The notes beneath the pieces are model-generated. The model was not told where the DNA came from and made no database searches. It saw only the letters and a list, made by a program, of their open reading frames with translations. Of a stretch of 6,307 bases of DNA, positions 1 to 6,153 are shown in pieces. Source of the DNA: a bacterium (GTDB lineage: Bacteria; Bdellovibrionota_C; UBA2361; SZUA-149); the NCBI GenBank assembly GCA_003230795.1, contig QIGM01000541.1, positions 1-6,307 of the forward strand, written 5' to 3'. How positions within the stretch are numbered: position 1 is the first letter of the stretch; each line of letters starts with the position of its first letter. The position numbers and the translations under genes are program-made.

Positions 1-236
1 CCTTGGACGCAGTTCCATGAAATCAAAAAAACAATCTCACCCGTTCAACTTAAAACTCAATTGTAAGGTGATTTTTGTGGGGATCTCTCAGGGATAGTCA
101 TCAAAACACGGGAAAAACCGATAAGGTTTTTCTCAATTGAATGCTGCTGCCTGAGCAGGGGGCCATATCAACTCAAAGAAATTACACTAAGGCGAAAACT
201 ATCGAGATTTTATCTTCTTGATGACTATCGTGACTA
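1..236. other. Gene-free flank downstream of the glucan synthase gene
   Basis: No gene can be supported here. The plus frame starting at base 1 is open for 21 codons and stops at 64-66. It could be the tail of a gene entering from the left, but a second plus frame is open even longer, so the reading is not decisive. What can be seen is a long interrupted inverted repeat (84-104 against 218-251) and an AT-rich hairpin at 112-132, both listed separately. Confidence 0.5.
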
Positions 237-251
237 TCAAGCTCTGAGAGA
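84..251. repeat. Interrupted inverted repeat around the stop of the glucan synthase gene
   Basis: GATAGTCATCAA at 93-104 is perfectly complementary to TTGATGACTATC at 218-229. Just outside, TCTCTCAG at 84-91 is complementary to CTGAGAGA at 244-251. The right arm carries 14 extra bases (230-243), which include a second copy of the nine-base unit TGACTATCR (222-230 and 231-239). The second unit covers the stop codon (237-239) of the minus-strand gene. If transcribed it could fold into a long stem closing about 113 bases. Whether it is an RNA structure, a recombination footprint or chance is unknown. Confidence 0.5.
112..132 (-). terminator. AT-rich hairpin, weak terminator candidate
   Basis: GAAAAACC (112-119) and GGTTTTTC (125-132) form a perfect 8-bp stem with a five-base loop, about 105 bases downstream of the stop of the glucan synthase gene. 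The stem is AT-rich. On the minus strand it is followed only by a mixed CCGTGTTTTG stretch rather than a clean T run. It is therefore a plausible but weak intrinsic terminator, and the strand is inferred from the upstream gene. Confidence 0.3.
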
Positions 252-3200
252 ATCGATTAGACGCGCACGCGTCTGAAGATGTGGATAGCTTGAATTCTTC
301 TCAAAAACACCAGCCGCATGTTGCAGCAAGGCAAGATACTTCGGCGCTCGGTGTCCCCAATCATTCTCAGCCAGAGCAGCAGAATTCACGAGAATATTTC
401 GCACTTCCCCTTCCCTCATCGTATCAATTGCACGCTGAGAGACTTTAAGTAATGCGTCACTCGTATAATCCAGAAACAAGAAGCTGTTTCCACTTGTACG
501 CACAGTTGAGTAGTTCTCCAATGTCGCGGCAAGGCCGCCAACCTTGCGTGCGATAACCAGAGTGCCGGTTGCAAGGGCTTCAAGCTGGGTAATGCCGCCC
601 GGTTCATAGCGAGACGGCATGAGGAACAAATCGCTCGACTGGGTGATTTCGAGGGCATCTTCATGAGGTATGAAATCGAACAGACCGACAATCCTACCTG
701 AATATCGCTTACTCAAATCAGCCACTTCTCGCGCGAATTCTTCGACGGAAACATCCCCTAAAGAAGGAGGGCCGCCCAGGATAAACTGCACTTCAGGATT
801 GGCCCGCAAAAGCGACTCCATAACACTACAGCGCTCGCCACTGGCTCGACCGGTGAGTAGCTGTATGCCCTTCTGCTCTGCGAGCCTTCCGACCATAGAG
901 ATAAGCAGGGCTTCTGGACGTTTCTCAAGTCCGTACTTCTCTTGCACTACAGATTTGCTGACCAGTTTATATCTATCCATGTTCGCAACAATGGAGCGAT
1001 GGGTAAGGCTGTTTCGAAGTAGTGGCTTCAGTCCCAACTGAGCTCGAGCACTCTCGCCGAGTTGCCACACCAGCGTCCTGAGAGCAGCAAGATCAACTCC
1101 GTTGCTAATTCCGAAAAGTCTTTTTCTCGTGCTCTGGAATAATCGATGTAATCCCTCACCACCAGATTCTGTGAGTAGTTGACGTGCATAAGGGCGGCTC
1201 ACGGCGACAACTCCCTGAGTCGCATGAAACACTGCCGCCGCAGTCAGGTTTAAATGTGACTGATCAAGGGGATCCGCGAGGCCAAAGTAATGCTGGTCTT
1301 CAAGATTTAGTAAGGGCCAAAGGTCCTCGCCGAATTGATTGGAGAAAAAACGACCCTGATACTGCTTGCCACCATTGTGGAGTAAATGCAGTGTCTCAAC
1401 CTGACGCAGTCGCACGTCCGAGGAGTACTTACGGTCGGTCTTCAATAACAGAGGAATAAGACCACTTAACCAATCGTTTGAAATGACGATGTGAGGAGAC
1501 ACACCAAAGCGACGATCCTTTAATACCTCTAAGGCTCCACGTGACAGGAAGATTGCGCGGCGAAGCTGGTCATCCCCAGTACCTGGTGCATAAAGCTTGG
1601 ATGCGAGCTTTGGGTGCCTGAGGAAGAATATACGAATTCCTTCATGCTCCGCACGATACACTCTACACTCCACCACACGCGGAAATTGCACTGTTTCTCG
1701 AGTATGCGATTTGTAGCTTGGGCCATAATCGATACGGACTTTACCGACATAGTCGATTGGAGCGCGAGTACCGAGAATCATCACGCCGCTATCAAGAAGC
1801 TCCTCAGCAGAGCGATGTTTATTGCCCTGAGATTCTTCATACAAAGGAGTAACAACTGTACAAGAAAGATTACGTCCAGAGAGGGTCTTTGTTAGGCCTA
1901 CTATTACTTGCGCTAGCCCCCCTGCGATCGCGTGAGGTCCTTCCGGAGAAACAAAAACGAGCTCACCGACACCAAGATTTTGAATAAGCGATATGACCTT
2001 TCCAAGCCGCCTTCTAGATATTGGCGGGTTCTCTTCGTCATCCTCAAGCTGCTTCACGGCAAGATCGTAGTATTCCGACAGTCGAAAACGAAGCGAGAGA
2101 TCGCTCTTGGTTGCGTCAAACAAAAGACGACCTAAGTCGCGCACAACATCACCTTTGCACAAGGTGGCCATTTCTTTAATGAAACATTCGTAGCTTACGA
2201 GCGATTTGAGAATTCGCGCTTGGACCTCGATATCTTCAACTAGCTCTTCACGTAGACACTCGAAATCAGCTGGAAGCGCTGCTCTTTTGATTACGAAAGT
2301 AGCGTTATCCGAATCATCGTCACTAAACCAAAATCGTTGACGCGAGCCACGGGGTCGAGCGTAGACGGTGGCACCAAATTCTCCAGCAAAGTCTGGAATA
2401 ATTTTTCTCCGAATCAGATAGATACCATCCGATCCACGCTCAATATCATCAGCTGCGATCTCCTCATCGACCCACACATTAGAACCTTCCGGCGCATTTG
2501 CGGGATCAATCGGCCCCCAATGAAGGAAGAAGTCCGTCGTCTGGAGTGTTTCTTCGGAAAGGTGAAAGCGAAAACTGACCTCCGCTGAAGAAGTGGAAAC
2601 GTGCGCCGCCGGCGGGTTGAAAATTTTCAGTTCTCCCCGAAGCGCTGCGGAGGCGCGAGCAGCCAAATCCTCGGTAAGAGACGGTGTTACAATGTCTTGC
2701 TCCAAGTCCCCGCGAAACTCCTCAATTTCGAGACTAAAGAAGCCAGAAAGCAATTGCTCCTCTTCCTCGTTAGCGTCAAGAAGTCGGAATCGTCGTTCGT
2801 TAGGGGTCGTTGAGGTATTGAGCAAGCAACGACCATTGCCTTCCAAGTCGTTCAGGGCAGAAGCCTTCTGCTTCTGCAGCAGCGGACGAAGAGGTCCACT
2901 CTCTAGGTCAGGCTCAGAGGTAAATTCAAACTGTTCAAAGTCCGCTGCGAAGACTTCTACAATATCCCCTAGGTCCTTTAGATTCTGATGCACCTGATGA
3001 TCAAGCTTTGCTAGCTCTCGTTCGAGATGCTGCCTTAGCTCACGTAAAGCTAACTGAATACCAACACCGTTATTCTCCTCTTCGTACTGCTCTTCTAGAA
3101 GCAGCTCCAGTTCGGAGAGAAGGAATTCAAGAAAATTCACGTACGAACGTGAACCAGGCTTAAGAAGAAAGTGTATCGGGAGTTTACGGTAGAGGATTCC

Positions 3201-3473
3201 GGTAAAAGTGAGGGTTCCCTGCCGAGTAGAAAAACGAGCTACTACATCCGTATTCTCGGATGACTTACGGGTTTGCGGAATATTTAGTGCGGTATCGCTC
3301 GGTTCTGCAGAAGATGAATTTTCAGGACGCTCTTCGAGATCTCGCGTGCCATCTCGCAGAGCCCCACCTCTCAGAGCCCCACCTCTCAGAGCCTGGAGAA
3401 AATCCATGCCTTTCAGCGCCAAATTAAGGCGAAGGTCTTTCTGCGTCGGTGAGCTTGTCAACTGCACTACCAA
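237..3473 (-). CDS. Large GT5-family glycogen/starch synthase-like glycosyltransferase with N-terminal extension
   Basis: Predicted to extend an alpha-1,4-glucan from a nucleotide-glucose donor in the cytoplasm. The catalytic part is about residues 490-1060. Glucan synthase hallmarks include NDW (666-668), HN followed by YQG (699-707), a SRPYA segment (759-763) and SNGVD (790-794). The C-terminal donor half has GRLAEQKG (862-869, with the expected Arg and Lys) and SRYEPGGITQLE (954-965, an E-x7-E motif), then a GTL and GGL ending. The N-terminal donor loop is unusual: AIAGGLAQ (515-522) replaces the usual KTGGLADV, so the family Lys is absent. Before the catalytic part lie a Glu/Leu-rich helical stretch (about 110-175), a beta-sandwich-like segment (about 282-397) with FFLHWG, and another helical linker (400-480). 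At 1,078 residues it is roughly twice the size of an ordinary bacterial GlgA. The start is uncertain: TTG at 3473 is used here, but ATG at 3407 (residue 23) is also possible, and neither has a convincing ribosome binding site. I leave the symbol blank because the donor motif and architecture differ from classical GlgA. Confidence 0.92.
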   Translation of the reverse strand: MVVQLTSSPTQKDLRLNLALKGMDFLQALRGGALRGGALRDGTRDLEERPENSSSAEPSDTALNIPQTRKSSENTDVVARFSTRQGTLTFTGILYRKLPIHFLLKPGSRSYVNFLEFLLSELELLLEEQYEEENNGVGIQLALRELRQHLERELAKLDHQVHQNLKDLGDIVEVFAADFEQFEFTSEPDLESGPLRPLLQKQKASALNDLEGNGRCLLNTSTTPNERRFRLLDANEEEEQLLSGFFSLEIEEFRGDLEQDIVTPSLTEDLAARASAALRGELKIFNPPAAHVSTSSAEVSFRFHLSEETLQTTDFFLHWGPIDPANAPEGSNVWVDEEIAADDIERGSDGIYLIRRKIIPDFAGEFGATVYARPRGSRQRFWFSDDDSDNATFVIKRAALPADFECLREELVEDIEVQARILKSLVSYECFIKEMATLCKGDVVRDLGRLLFDATKSDLSLRFRLSEYYDLAVKQLEDDEENPPISRRRLGKVISLIQNLGVGELVFVSPEGPHAIAGGLAQVIVGLTKTLSGRNLSCTVVTPLYEESQGNKHRSAEELLDSGVMILGTRAPIDYVGKVRIDYGPSYKSHTRETVQFPRVVECRVYRAEHEGIRIFFLRHPKLASKLYAPGTGDDQLRRAIFLSRGALEVLKDRRFGVSPHIVISNDWLSGLIPLLLKTDRKYSSDVRLRQVETLHLLHNGGKQYQGRFFSNQFGEDLWPLLNLEDQHYFGLADPLDQSHLNLTAAAVFHATQGVVAVSRPYARQLLTESGGEGLHRLFQSTRKRLFGISNGVDLAALRTLVWQLGESARAQLGLKPLLRNSLTHRSIVANMDRYKLVSKSVVQEKYGLEKRPEALLISMVGRLAEQKGIQLLTGRASGERCSVMESLLRANPEVQFILGGPPSLGDVSVEEFAREVADLSKRYSGRIVGLFDFIPHEDALEITQSSDLFLMPSRYEPGGITQLEALATGTLVIARKVGGLAATLENYSTVRTSGNSFLFLDYTSDALLKVSQRAIDTMREGEVRNILVNSAALAENDWGHRAPKYLALLQHAAGVFEKNSSYPHLQTRARLIDSLRA
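3361..3390 (-). repeat. In-frame 15-bp tandem duplication in the glucan synthase gene
   Basis: Two perfect adjacent copies of GCCCCACCTCTCAGA (3361-3375 and 3376-3390), with a degenerate partial copy just before (3350-3360). They encode a GGALR pentapeptide repeat near the N-terminus (about residues 28-40). Being a multiple of three it keeps the frame. It lies in the variable N-terminal tail, before any recognisable domain. Confidence 0.9.
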
Positions 3474-3477
3474 TTTA

Positions 3478-3517
3478 CCCGTAGGTGTAAAATATTCACC
3501 CGCCCGTAGGTGTGAAA
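3478..3517 (-). promoter_or_regulatory. Direct repeat pair beside the glucan synthase start (operator candidate)
   Basis: Plus-strand CCCGTAGGTGTAAAA (3478-3492) and CCCGTAGGTGTGAAA (3503-3517) match at 14 of 15 bases and are 25 bp apart centre to centre. The nearer copy ends five bases before the TTG start codon. Two near-identical asymmetric boxes directly upstream of one gene look like tandem sites for a regulator, or a signal in the 5' leader. The binding factor is unknown. If translation starts at ATG 3407 instead, the boxes would sit 70-110 bases upstream of it. Confidence 0.45.
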
Positions 3518-3727
3518 TTACTAAGCTAAAGAAGGCTTACAAATCAAAGCGTCGAGTGAACGACCGAGTGCTCATTAGCAGGCCCTCTCTAGCGGGAGAA
3601 GCTGAGGTCTAAAGGATCCAAGCCAACAAGCCGGCTGTAGCATCGATCACTTAGATTAGAGTTCGATTGGGAGCGGTGCTGATATTTGCCATTCTGAGGA
3701 AAGAAAATTACCGGCAAGTCTCCCGAA

Positions 3728-3760
3728 AGCAATGCGCCTCGATTGATCGAGGCCGTTGCT
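3728..3760. terminator. Strong hairpin downstream of folE2
   Basis: GCCTCGA (3736-3742) and TCGAGGC (3747-3753) form a 7-bp GC-rich stem with a four-base TTGA loop. It is extended by AGCAA (3728-3732) pairing with TTGCT (3756-3760) across a small internal loop. It begins about 37 bases after the folE2 stop on the minus strand, where a terminator would be expected. There is no clear T run on either side, so it may instead slow transcription, protect the mRNA end, or bind protein. Confidence 0.4.
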
Positions 3761-3796
3761 TAAACGAATACGCTAAACATTGTAGCGGGAGTTTCT

Positions 3797-4606
3797 CTAA
3801 GAAACAAATAATCGGGCTACGGCATTGTGAGAATGAATGCTCTCTAACGCTTCTACTTCCAAGGAGAAACCTGAGACACCCTTGTTTCCGCGAAGCTGCA
3901 GAGCGGCATCTCGAGTAACGTCCTCAACAAACTTAGGATTGATGTACTGCTGCTCAGTAACCGCCTTTTCGTCTGCACGCTTCAATAAGGGGAAAATCGG
4001 ACTAGATGCCGAGGTTTCCAGTTCAGACACGAGATTCTCCAGGCAAGGCGCATCCCATAGCTGAGGCGAAACAAGCCCAACACTTGCTCGTATGAAAACT
4101 CTTTGATTATGTGCGCCAAAATCTGCAATCGCCTTACTGCAGGGACAGAGATTAGAAGCGGTCAGCTCCAACGATAAGGTGTGACTAGGAGCTGCCGAGC
4201 CCTCAGTGTCTTCAACAACAAGCTCACAGGGGACATTCATCGATGAGACGGCTTCAGTAGCCGGAGATACCTTACGCATAAAGTAAGAAAAACCCATCGA
4301 TAGTCGTAGATTTCGGCTTTGGAGCCGACGCCGTAAATCTTTTGCGAGCAAAGACAAATCAAGAGTGCGAAGTGGTTCTTGGCCAAACTCCTCTAAACTC
4401 GAAACAAACCGTGACATATGGGTGCCTCGGAGCTCAGCAGCGAGAGACACAGTAGCCTCCCAGGTAGCTGGCACACTCTGAACGTTCCCTAGGGCGTCTA
4501 CTAGCTTAAGCGGCAGGACTAGCTTAGTAACGCCGACAGCATCAAGCTCTATACCCCGCTCATCGCGGCTGAGTTGTAGATCGGGTAGACTTGTAGGTTC
4601 CTTCAT
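3797..4606 (-). CDS. folE2: GTP cyclohydrolase FolE2 (type IB)
   Basis: Converts GTP to 7,8-dihydroneopterin triphosphate and formate, the first step towards tetrahydrofolate and, through the same product, queuosine-type modified bases. It is a cytoplasmic metalloenzyme of the tunnel-fold superfamily, unrelated in sequence to classical FolE. All family blocks are present (269-residue numbering): LPDLQ near the N-terminus, GTHMSRF (61-67), LCPCSK (153-158, with the metal-ligand Cys), GAHNQR (164-169), LLKRADEK followed by VTEQ (about 207-218), NPKFVEDVTRD (223-233) and ESIHSHNA (255-262). Length is normal for the family. I start at ATG 4606 rather than the in-frame GTG at 4630 because AGGAAGGG sits just upstream of the ATG. 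In many bacteria folE2 is a zinc-starvation paralogue under Zur, but I see no Zur-like box in the 123 bases upstream. The stop codon lies in the loop of a 6-bp hairpin (3791-3805). Confidence 0.96.
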   Translation of the reverse strand: MKEPTSLPDLQLSRDERGIELDAVGVTKLVLPLKLVDALGNVQSVPATWEATVSLAAELRGTHMSRFVSSLEEFGQEPLRTLDLSLLAKDLRRRLQSRNLRLSMGFSYFMRKVSPATEAVSSMNVPCELVVEDTEGSAAPSHTLSLELTASNLCPCSKAIADFGAHNQRVFIRASVGLVSPQLWDAPCLENLVSELETSASSPIFPLLKRADEKAVTEQQYINPKFVEDVTRDAALQLRGNKGVSGFSLEVEALESIHSHNAVARLFVS

Positions 4607-4607
4607 T

Positions 4608-4615
4608 CCCTTCCT
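4608..4615 (-). promoter_or_regulatory. Ribosome binding site deciding the folE2 start
   Basis: Read on the minus strand, AGGAAGGG lies one base before ATG 4606, so its AGGA core is five bases from that codon. The alternative GTG at 4630 lies upstream of this site, which favours the ATG and a 269-residue product. Confidence 0.7.
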
Positions 4616-4729
4616 GCAAGAGGCAAGCACAACTCCGTTAACCGGATTTAGTTGGATACAAGCGCTCCGTGTAGCACAGCACGAGGGTGCAGCAAAGAAG
4701 AGCTAATAATGAGGAGTAGCAGCAAATAC

Positions 4730-5014
4730 TTAGCTGCTCGGAGTGATATCAGGGGGTTTAATCGCTGAAATACTCTGCGGTGGGTATTTCCATTCTGGCT
4801 TACCGTAGAGTTCGTACCAAGCGAGCTTAGCAAAGTTCACCGCCAGCGCGTATATCAGAGCTAGTAAGATGACCCGAGACCAAGGGGCTGGCACGAGATA
4901 CACACGGATCCGTCGGCGATGCTGATTGTCGATGAAGGTAGACTCATCGTCATCAAACAGTGAGGGCTCTCTCAGCCATCCTGAAAATCCATTCGCTTTC
5001 TTTTTCTTCGCCAT
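4730..5014 (-). CDS. Small single-pass membrane protein, function unknown
   Basis: I do not recognise this 94-residue protein. It begins with a lysine cluster (AKKKK, residues 2-6), then an acidic patch DDDE (21-24) and a basic HRRRIR stretch (32-37). A single hydrophobic helix follows at about 46-66, ahead of a Trp/Pro-rich tail (KPEWKYPP, about 72-79). Basic residues before the helix predict the N-terminus inside and the short tail outside. The start is ATG 5014; an in-frame TTG two codons upstream (5020) is also open, and neither has a clear ribosome binding site. The gene lies 123 bases upstream of folE2 in the same direction, so cotranscription is possible. It diverges from the membrane protein at 5183. 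The single frame, consistent topology and position suggest it is real. Confidence 0.6.
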   Translation of the reverse strand: MAKKKKANGFSGWLREPSLFDDDESTFIDNQHRRRIRVYLVPAPWSRVILLALIYALAVNFAKLAWYELYGKPEWKYPPQSISAIKPPDITPSS

Positions 5015-5073
5015 GCTCAATAAGTTTAGTGGTTCTATGCTCTTAGTTCTTTTTGGGATAATCCGGTAAAAAG

Positions 5074-5128
5074 ATGAGTTATAAAATTCCCATAAGGCAC
5101 AATACTAAGCCAAGAAGGCATAACTCAT
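5074..5128. promoter_or_regulatory. Inverted repeat in the divergent promoter region
   Basis: ATGAGTTAT (5074-5082) and ATAACTCAT (5120-5128) are perfect 9-bp inverted copies separated by 37 bases, between two divergently transcribed small membrane protein genes. The right copy overlaps the -35 position for the TATAAT at 5142. The left copy occupies the matching upstream position for transcription of the minus-strand gene. The arrangement suggests a shared regulator site or symmetric promoter elements. AAGGCA also occurs twice between the arms, 21 bases apart. Confidence 0.4.
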
Positions 5129-5141
5129 AAGAAGAACTAGC

Positions 5142-5147
5142 TATAAT
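5142..5147 (+). promoter_or_regulatory. Candidate -10 element for the 172-residue protein gene
   Basis: A perfect TATAAT hexamer lies in the divergent region. The hexamer 17 bases upstream is CATAAC (5119-5124), a poor -35, so an activator or another sigma factor may be needed. Transcription would start near 5154, downstream of the possible TTG start at 5150. This is why I place the start of the downstream gene at ATG 5183, with a leader of about 29 bases. Confidence 0.4.
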
Positions 5148-5182
5148 AATTGACTATTCTCAAGCTTCGGGCGCAGCGGAAA

Positions 5183-5701
5183 ATGAAACCTAAGCACAAA
5201 GGTAAAAATAAGACCTACGCGCGCTACCGTTGGCGGGAGAAGCACAAGAAGCAATATACCTTTACTAAGACAAAGTTCGTCATCGGATTCCTTATCTCAC
5301 TGTTTTCGAGCATATTTCTTGGCTCCTACTTCGATAAGTACGGAAGTGTCGTGATGAGCCAATCCGTTGATGCCTTTAAGACCGCGATTTCTGATGATGG
5401 AAACACAGAGCTGGCCGGGACGACTTCGGATAAGCCTCTGCTGGGAGCGGACGAGATATCAGATTCATCCGAGAGTCTAGACGAGGATGCGGAAATAGAC
5501 GCTATAGAAGAACGCGCTCGAGCTGTACAAATCTCCCAGACTGAGACGAAGAGAGTAGTAGAAATAAGAGCAAGCCGAAAGAAGAGCCTCTCCAAATCCC
5601 TTACCACTCAAAACTCCTTCCCCTCTAAAGCTGGAACCACGTCAAATGGAGCAGAAGGTTTCGATACTAAGGAGTTCGAAGCTATTACCTTCACAGACTA
5701 A
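5183..5701 (+). CDS. Basic-acidic single-pass membrane protein, function unknown
   Basis: I do not recognise this 172-residue protein. Its first 31 residues are extremely basic (KPKHKGKNK, then YRWREKHKKQ). A hydrophobic helix follows at about 32-50 (FVIGFLISLFSSIFLGSYF), then a long polar tail. The tail has a strongly acidic Ser/Asp/Glu patch at about 89-110, a Lys/Ser-rich part (about 123-140) and a low-complexity Thr/Ser/Gly end. The charge pattern predicts N-terminus inside and most of the protein outside the membrane. The basic head could bind nucleic acid or acidic lipid, but this is speculation. An in-frame TTG at 5150 would add 11 residues; I prefer ATG 5183 because the candidate -10 box would place transcription start after the TTG. 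No strong ribosome binding site is visible for either. It diverges from the other small membrane protein gene. No terminator is obvious after it; a structured repeat array begins about 100 bases downstream. Confidence 0.6.
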   Translation: MKPKHKGKNKTYARYRWREKHKKQYTFTKTKFVIGFLISLFSSIFLGSYFDKYGSVVMSQSVDAFKTAISDDGNTELAGTTSDKPLLGADEISDSSESLDEDAEIDAIEERARAVQISQTETKRVVEIRASRKKSLSKSLTTQNSFPSKAGTTSNGAEGFDTKEFEAITFTD

Positions 5702-5802
5702 TTAGTCCCCGCCTGCACTTCTTGCTCCCGCGAAAACGCCCAAGAGAACTAGCTAAAAACTCTCGAAATTTCAAAGGTTTACAAAAGAATTCCTTCGTCT
5801 AT

Positions 5803-5915
5803 GTAAGCGTTCAGAGTGTCAGTAATTCCCTTACTACTGGCCTAATAAAGAGTCATGTCTTGCAAGTTCGAATTGTCAAAAGCTGATCGCTTTTGGCCGT
5901 TTATTGAACGCTTAC
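5803..5915. repeat. Structured repeat element, copy 1
   Basis: The ends GTAAGCGTTCA (5803-5813) and TGAACGCTTAC (5905-5915) form a perfect 11-bp terminal inverted repeat. Near the right end, CAAAAGC (5877-5883) and GCTTTTG (5889-5895) pair around the loop TGATC. A further short stem, CAGTA with TACTG, can form in the left half. The first 12 bases and the last roughly 50 bases match copy 2, while the middle has diverged. As RNA or single-stranded DNA it would fold into a branched structure closed by the terminal stem. It could be a non-autonomous repeat, a structured RNA or a recombination site; the sequence does not decide. Confidence 0.8.
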
Positions 5916-5931
5916 TCTTCTTTCACCCCCG

Positions 5932-5963
5932 GAATTGCTACGCAATTCGCCCCCTGAGGGGGC
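5932..5963. repeat. Tandem hairpins with a competing C-run
   Basis: GAATTGC-TAC-GCAATTC (5932-5948) is a perfect 7-bp hairpin, followed at once by GCCCCC-TGA-GGGGGC (5949-5963), a perfect 6-bp hairpin. A second run of five C (5926-5930) just before the first hairpin could instead pair with the same five G (5958-5962). That would enclose the first hairpin and exclude the second. The paired T-free GC stem is not followed by a T run, so a simple terminator is unlikely. Confidence 0.7.
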
Positions 5964-5984
5964 ACGGATGCTCTGTGTATAGCC

Positions 5985-6000
5985 TAAACGCTCACTCGTC
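5985..6000. repeat. Degenerate extra copy of the element right arm
   Basis: TAAACGCTCACTCGTC matches the right arm and flank of copy 1 (TGAACGCTTACTCTTC at 5905-5920) at 13 of 16 bases, in the same orientation, 80 bases further on. No matching left arm is evident nearby, so it may be a remnant of a third element. Confidence 0.5.
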
Positions 6001-6153
6001 TATCTTTAACTAGAAAACCACCTAGCACCTAAAGCTTCTTCCAACTATCGCACAGCTTCTTCGCGCAAAGTATTGCGTCGGCCCACTCAGTCTGTCACAA
6101 CCTCTAGTTCGGAACTGCTCAATACGGCATCACTCCACAGTATTTATTTTACG

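Larger units (their letters stand above)
3474..3796. other. Intergenic gap between folE2 and the glucan synthase gene
   Basis: These 323 bases carry no gene I believe. The plus-strand open frame running from 3667 into folE2 has no family resemblance and mostly overlaps the certain folE2 gene. The gap holds a strong hairpin near its folE2 end (3728-3760) and a pair of direct repeats beside the glucan synthase start (3478-3517). A weak minus-strand promoter can be drawn, TTGATT (3547 to 3542) and TAGTAA (3523 to 3518) with an 18-bp spacer. It would put transcription start near the direct repeats, but the -10 match is poor. Confidence 0.5.

Noticed and set aside
1..66. C-terminal end of a plus-strand gene entering from the left
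   Set aside because: Only 21 codons are visible and a second frame is open even longer, so nothing distinguishes a real gene end from chance.
2593..3612. Plus-strand frames opposite the N-terminal part of the glucan synthase gene
   Set aside because: Their Ser/Arg-rich low-complexity products are what the antisense of a Glu/Leu-rich coding region gives; the minus frame is continuous for over 1,000 codons.
3655..3680. tRNA T-loop-like GTTCGATT
   Set aside because: The flanking bases do not pair as a T-stem, and no acceptor or anticodon arm can be drawn around it.
3667..3918. 83-residue plus-strand frame in the folE2 downstream gap
   Set aside because: About half lies antisense to folE2, whose coding frame is certain, and the product has no recognisable motif.
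4648..4833. 61-residue minus-strand frame with a hydrophobic stretch, between the small membrane protein and folE2
   Set aside because: It starts with TTG inside the better-supported 94-residue gene, overlaps it by about 100 bases in another frame, and has no ribosome binding site or recognisable features.
5133..5755. AGAACTAGCTA direct repeat flanking the 172-residue gene (5133-5143 and 5745-5755), as a target-site duplication
   Set aside because: Repeats of 11 bases are expected by chance in a window of this size, and there are no terminal inverted repeats or transposition genes.
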